Assembly: GCA_030068525.1 (NCBI GenBank)
Contig: JASJOS010000003.1
Span: 124,001-188,000, forward strand
Reading direction: 5' to 3'
Length of the DNA stretch: 64,000 nucleotides
Origin: Xanthocytophaga flava
GTDB taxonomy: Bacteria > Bacteroidota > Bacteroidia > Cytophagales > 172606-1
The translations under genes were made by a program, and so were the position numbers. Positions 62,040 through 64,000 of the stretch are shown piece by piece. How positions within the stretch are numbered: the first letter of the stretch is position 1; each line of letters begins with the position of its first letter. The notes under the pieces are model-generated. The model saw only the letters and a list, made by a program, of their open reading frames with translations. It was not told the DNA's origin and did not search any database.

Positions 62040-63179
62040 TTACAGAGTGCCTCTGAGCTCCTGTTCGCGTTCTATCGCTTCAAACAAGGCTTTAAAGTTT
62101 CCTTTCCCAAATGACTTAGCGCCTTTCCGCTGAATAATCTCAAAGAACAAAGTAGGACGTGGTTCTATAGGCTTGGTAAAAATCTGAAGCAGATACCCTT
62201 CGTCATCCCGATCTACCAGAATTCCCAGTTCCTTGATTGGTTTCAGGTCTTCGTCAATCTCCCCGACACGATCCAGCAGATCTTCATAGTAACTGGCGGG
62301 TACAGAAAGAAACTCTACTCCTCTGCTTTGCAGGGCGGTTACAGTTTCAATGATATTATTTGTAGCTACTGCAATATGCTGGATGCCTGGTCCATGATAA
62401 AAATCCAGGTACTCTTCTACTTGTGATTTCTTTTTTCCTTCGGCAGGTTCATTTACCGGAAACTTAATTCGTCCGTTTCCATTACTCATCACCTTACTCA
62501 TCAGGGCGGTGTATTCGGTAGAAATGTCTTTGTCATCAAAGGAGACCAACTGCGTAAAACCCATCACCCTGGCATAAAACTCTACCCACTTGTTCATCTC
62601 ATTCCAACCTACATTGCAAACCATATGATCTACATACTCCAGTCCCAGTGGAGAGGGATTATAGCTTGACTCCCATTTGACAAAACCTGGTAAGAAAGTA
62701 CCCTGATAGTTTTTCCTTTCTATAAATAAATAGGTTGTATCGCCAAACACCTTAATGCCACTCTTCTTTGTCTCTCCAAACTCATCTTTTTGAGTAATAG
62801 GCTCTATATACGGTATAGCACCCCGCTTCACCGTTTCCTGAAATGACTTTTCGGCATCATCTACCCATAAAGCCACTGATTTCACTCCATCGCCATGATC
62901 ATCAATGTGTTTTCCTATAAGAGTCCCGGGTTTTAATGGAGACGTCAATACCAGTCGGATTTTTCCTTGTTGTACTACATAACTCTCACAGTCTTTTGAT
63001 CCGGTAGAGAGGCCTGCATAGGCTAATGACTGAAATCCAAAAGCTGTTTTATAAAAATGTGCAGCCTGTTTTGAGTTGCTAACATACAGCTCAATATAGT
63101 CGGTACCATTGAGAGGCAGAAAGTCTTCTGCATCCGGAAAAATCTTCTCAGTAGCAGGAGAAGTTACTGAAACATCCAT
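62040..63179 (-). CDS. hppD: 4-hydroxyphenylpyruvate dioxygenase
   Basis: A 379-residue non-haem iron enzyme forming homogentisate from 4-hydroxyphenylpyruvate. Two VOC-type halves are visible, with the C-terminal one carrying the iron ligands: DHMVCNVGWNEMNKWVEFYARVMGF (first His), GPGIQHIAVATNNI (second His) and the Glu near TLFFEIIQRKGAKSFGKGNFKALFEAIE. Length agrees with the family. It lies 41 bases downstream of homogentisate dioxygenase and a terminator follows it. Confidence 0.95.
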   Translation of the reverse strand: MDVSVTSPATEKIFPDAEDFLPLNGTDYIELYVSNSKQAAHFYKTAFGFQSLAYAGLSTGSKDCESYVVQQGKIRLVLTSPLKPGTLIGKHIDDHGDGVKSVALWVDDAEKSFQETVKRGAIPYIEPITQKDEFGETKKSGIKVFGDTTYLFIERKNYQGTFLPGFVKWESSYNPSPLGLEYVDHMVCNVGWNEMNKWVEFYARVMGFTQLVSFDDKDISTEYTALMSKVMSNGNGRIKFPVNEPAEGKKKSQVEEYLDFYHGPGIQHIAVATNNIIETVTALQSRGVEFLSVPASYYEDLLDRVGEIDEDLKPIKELGILVDRDDEGYLLQIFTKPIEPRPTLFFEIIQRKGAKSFGKGNFKALFEAIEREQELRGTL

Positions 63180-63220
63180 ACAATTATGATTAGTTTGTTG
63201 ATATAAGTGTCTGATAAAAA

Positions 63221-64000
63221 TCAGTTGATTGCTTCATTCTTACTAAGCCACGACAGGTAATATTTACCATCGTCAAGTTTTAATGCCTCTTCTGTCAGCA
63301 TCAATGGACGAAAGGTATCTACCATCACAGCCAGTTCGTCGGTACGTGTTTTGCCAAGGCTACGCTCCATCGCACCTGGATGCGGCCCATGGGGAATCCC
63401 TCCCGGATGGAGCGTAATATGACCTTGAGCAATATCATTGCGACTCATAAAATCCCCGTCTACATAATACAACACCTCATCTGAATCAATGTTGCTATGA
63501 TTATAGGGTGCAGGAACCGCCTTGGGGTGATAGTCGTATAATCGCGGACAAAATGAACACACAACAAAGGCACTGGTCTCAAATGTAAGATGTACAGGAG
63601 GTGGCTGATGCACTCTGCCTGTAATAGGTTCAAAATTATGGATCGAAAAGCCCCAGGGATAATTGTATCCATCGTATCCAACCACATCAAACGGATGATA
63701 ACCATACATCAGTTCGTGCAAATATCCTTGTTTCTTTATTTTTAATAGAAAGTCGCCCTTTTCATTATATGTTTCCAGCTGTTCAGGCAGCTTATAATCC
63801 CGTTCACAATACGGGGAATGCTCTAGTAGCTGTCCAAACCAGTTCCGGTATTTCTTGGGAGTATAGATAGGATGATGACTCTCAAGGTAAAGTAACCGAT
63901 TATCTTCTGTAGCAAAGTCAATCTGGTAAATCATTCCTCTGGGAATGATCAGATAGTCACCGTATTCAAAAGAAATATTTCCAAGCATTGTACGTAATAC
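63221..64000 (-). CDS. hmgA: Homogentisate 1,2-dioxygenase, 5' end outside window
   Basis: The C-terminal 259 residues of a protein of about 385, open to the window end (VLRT precedes the internal Met at 63988). The iron-site region is present: HPFDVVGYDGYNYPWGFSIHNFEPITGRVHQPPP, CPRLYDYHPKAVPAPYNHSNIDSDEVLYYVDGDFMSRN and HPGGIPHGPHPG. It opens the ring of homogentisate to maleylacetoacetate. Adjacent to hppD and probably the upstream gene of the pair; the true start lies beyond 64000. Confidence 0.95.
   Translation of the reverse strand, partial: VLRTMLGNISFEYGDYLIIPRGMIYQIDFATEDNRLLYLESHHPIYTPKKYRNWFGQLLEHSPYCERDYKLPEQLETYNEKGDFLLKIKKQGYLHELMYGYHPFDVVGYDGYNYPWGFSIHNFEPITGRVHQPPPVHLTFETSAFVVCSFCPRLYDYHPKAVPAPYNHSNIDSDEVLYYVDGDFMSRNDIAQGHITLHPGGIPHGPHPGAMERSLGKTRTDELAVMVDTFRPLMLTEEALKLDDGKYYLSWLSKNEAIN

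Overview
The window is chromosomal DNA of a member of the Bacteroidota, most likely a gliding Cytophagales-type bacterium. Pointers are a type IX secretion (T9SS) C-terminal sorting domain on a 790-residue surface protein, an outer-membrane beta-barrel receptor of the Bacteroidota type, a LytS/LytTR two-component pair, a promoter of the Bacteroidota form (TTG, then TAnnTTTG about 20 bases later), weak ribosome binding sites and moderate to low GC. No rRNA, tRNA or CRISPR array was recognised. All assignments come from reading motifs by eye; no database search was run.

Layout. 1-4174 (minus): a four-gene set of FabH-like ketosynthase (cut by the window edge), short adenylate-forming enzyme, metallo-beta-lactamase-fold hydrolase and 3-beta-HSD-like reductase, resembling the ole hydrocarbon or beta-lactone pathway but with a different hydrolase. 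4289-5314: class I fructose-1,6-bisphosphatase. 5549-20179 (minus): a tightly packed pectin/uronate utilisation locus: rhaM-like mutarotase, hexuronate MFS importer, eda, kdgK, uxaC, uxaB, pectinesterase, GH88/105 hydrolase, kdgF, a fused acetylesterase-GH28 polygalacturonase, kduI and kduD, facing a divergent LacI-type regulator with a strong operator-like palindrome between them. Polymer is de-esterified and cut outside or in the periplasm, uronates are imported, and both the Uxa and Kdu branches should converge on KDG, KDPG and pyruvate plus glyceraldehyde 3-phosphate. Altronate dehydratase (uxaA) and a SusC/SusD pair are not in the window.

21823-32456: an M20 amidohydrolase, a large FtsX/MacB-type permease, an ArsR-SRPBCC-DoxX operon with operator-like repeats over its promoter, and several small conserved or unknown genes. 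32597-39751: a propeller-like unknown, an AraC regulator next to an SDR, an epimerase with a Crp/Fnr regulator, a lipoprotein and a small secreted protein. 39877-42267 is an accessory fragment: XRE regulator, RepA-like AAA ATPase and excisionase-like HTH, with an AT-rich tract holding an iteron-like array and a 56-bp perfect palindrome. 42268-48356 is gene-poor and rich in repeats, with a phosphodiesterase, a secreted unknown, a pseudogene carrying two in-frame amber codons, REP-like palindromes and the tail of a RAYT transposase.

48357-52990: LytS-like kinase, LytTR regulator and an outer-membrane receptor in a row. 53624-56488: a secreted PQQ sugar dehydrogenase-PKD-cytochrome c fusion. 57139-64000 (minus): tyrosine/homogentisate catabolism (flavin reductase family protein, fumarylacetoacetase, HPPD, homogentisate dioxygenase cut by the window end) with a repeat-built T9SS cargo gene inserted between its members.

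The most distinctive non-coding features are a family of about 110-bp inverted-terminal-repeat elements (five copies: 28439, 33627, 35761, 43844, 56811), always just after gene ends and mostly between convergent genes, and a second, unrelated inverted-repeat element associated with the RAYT remnant.
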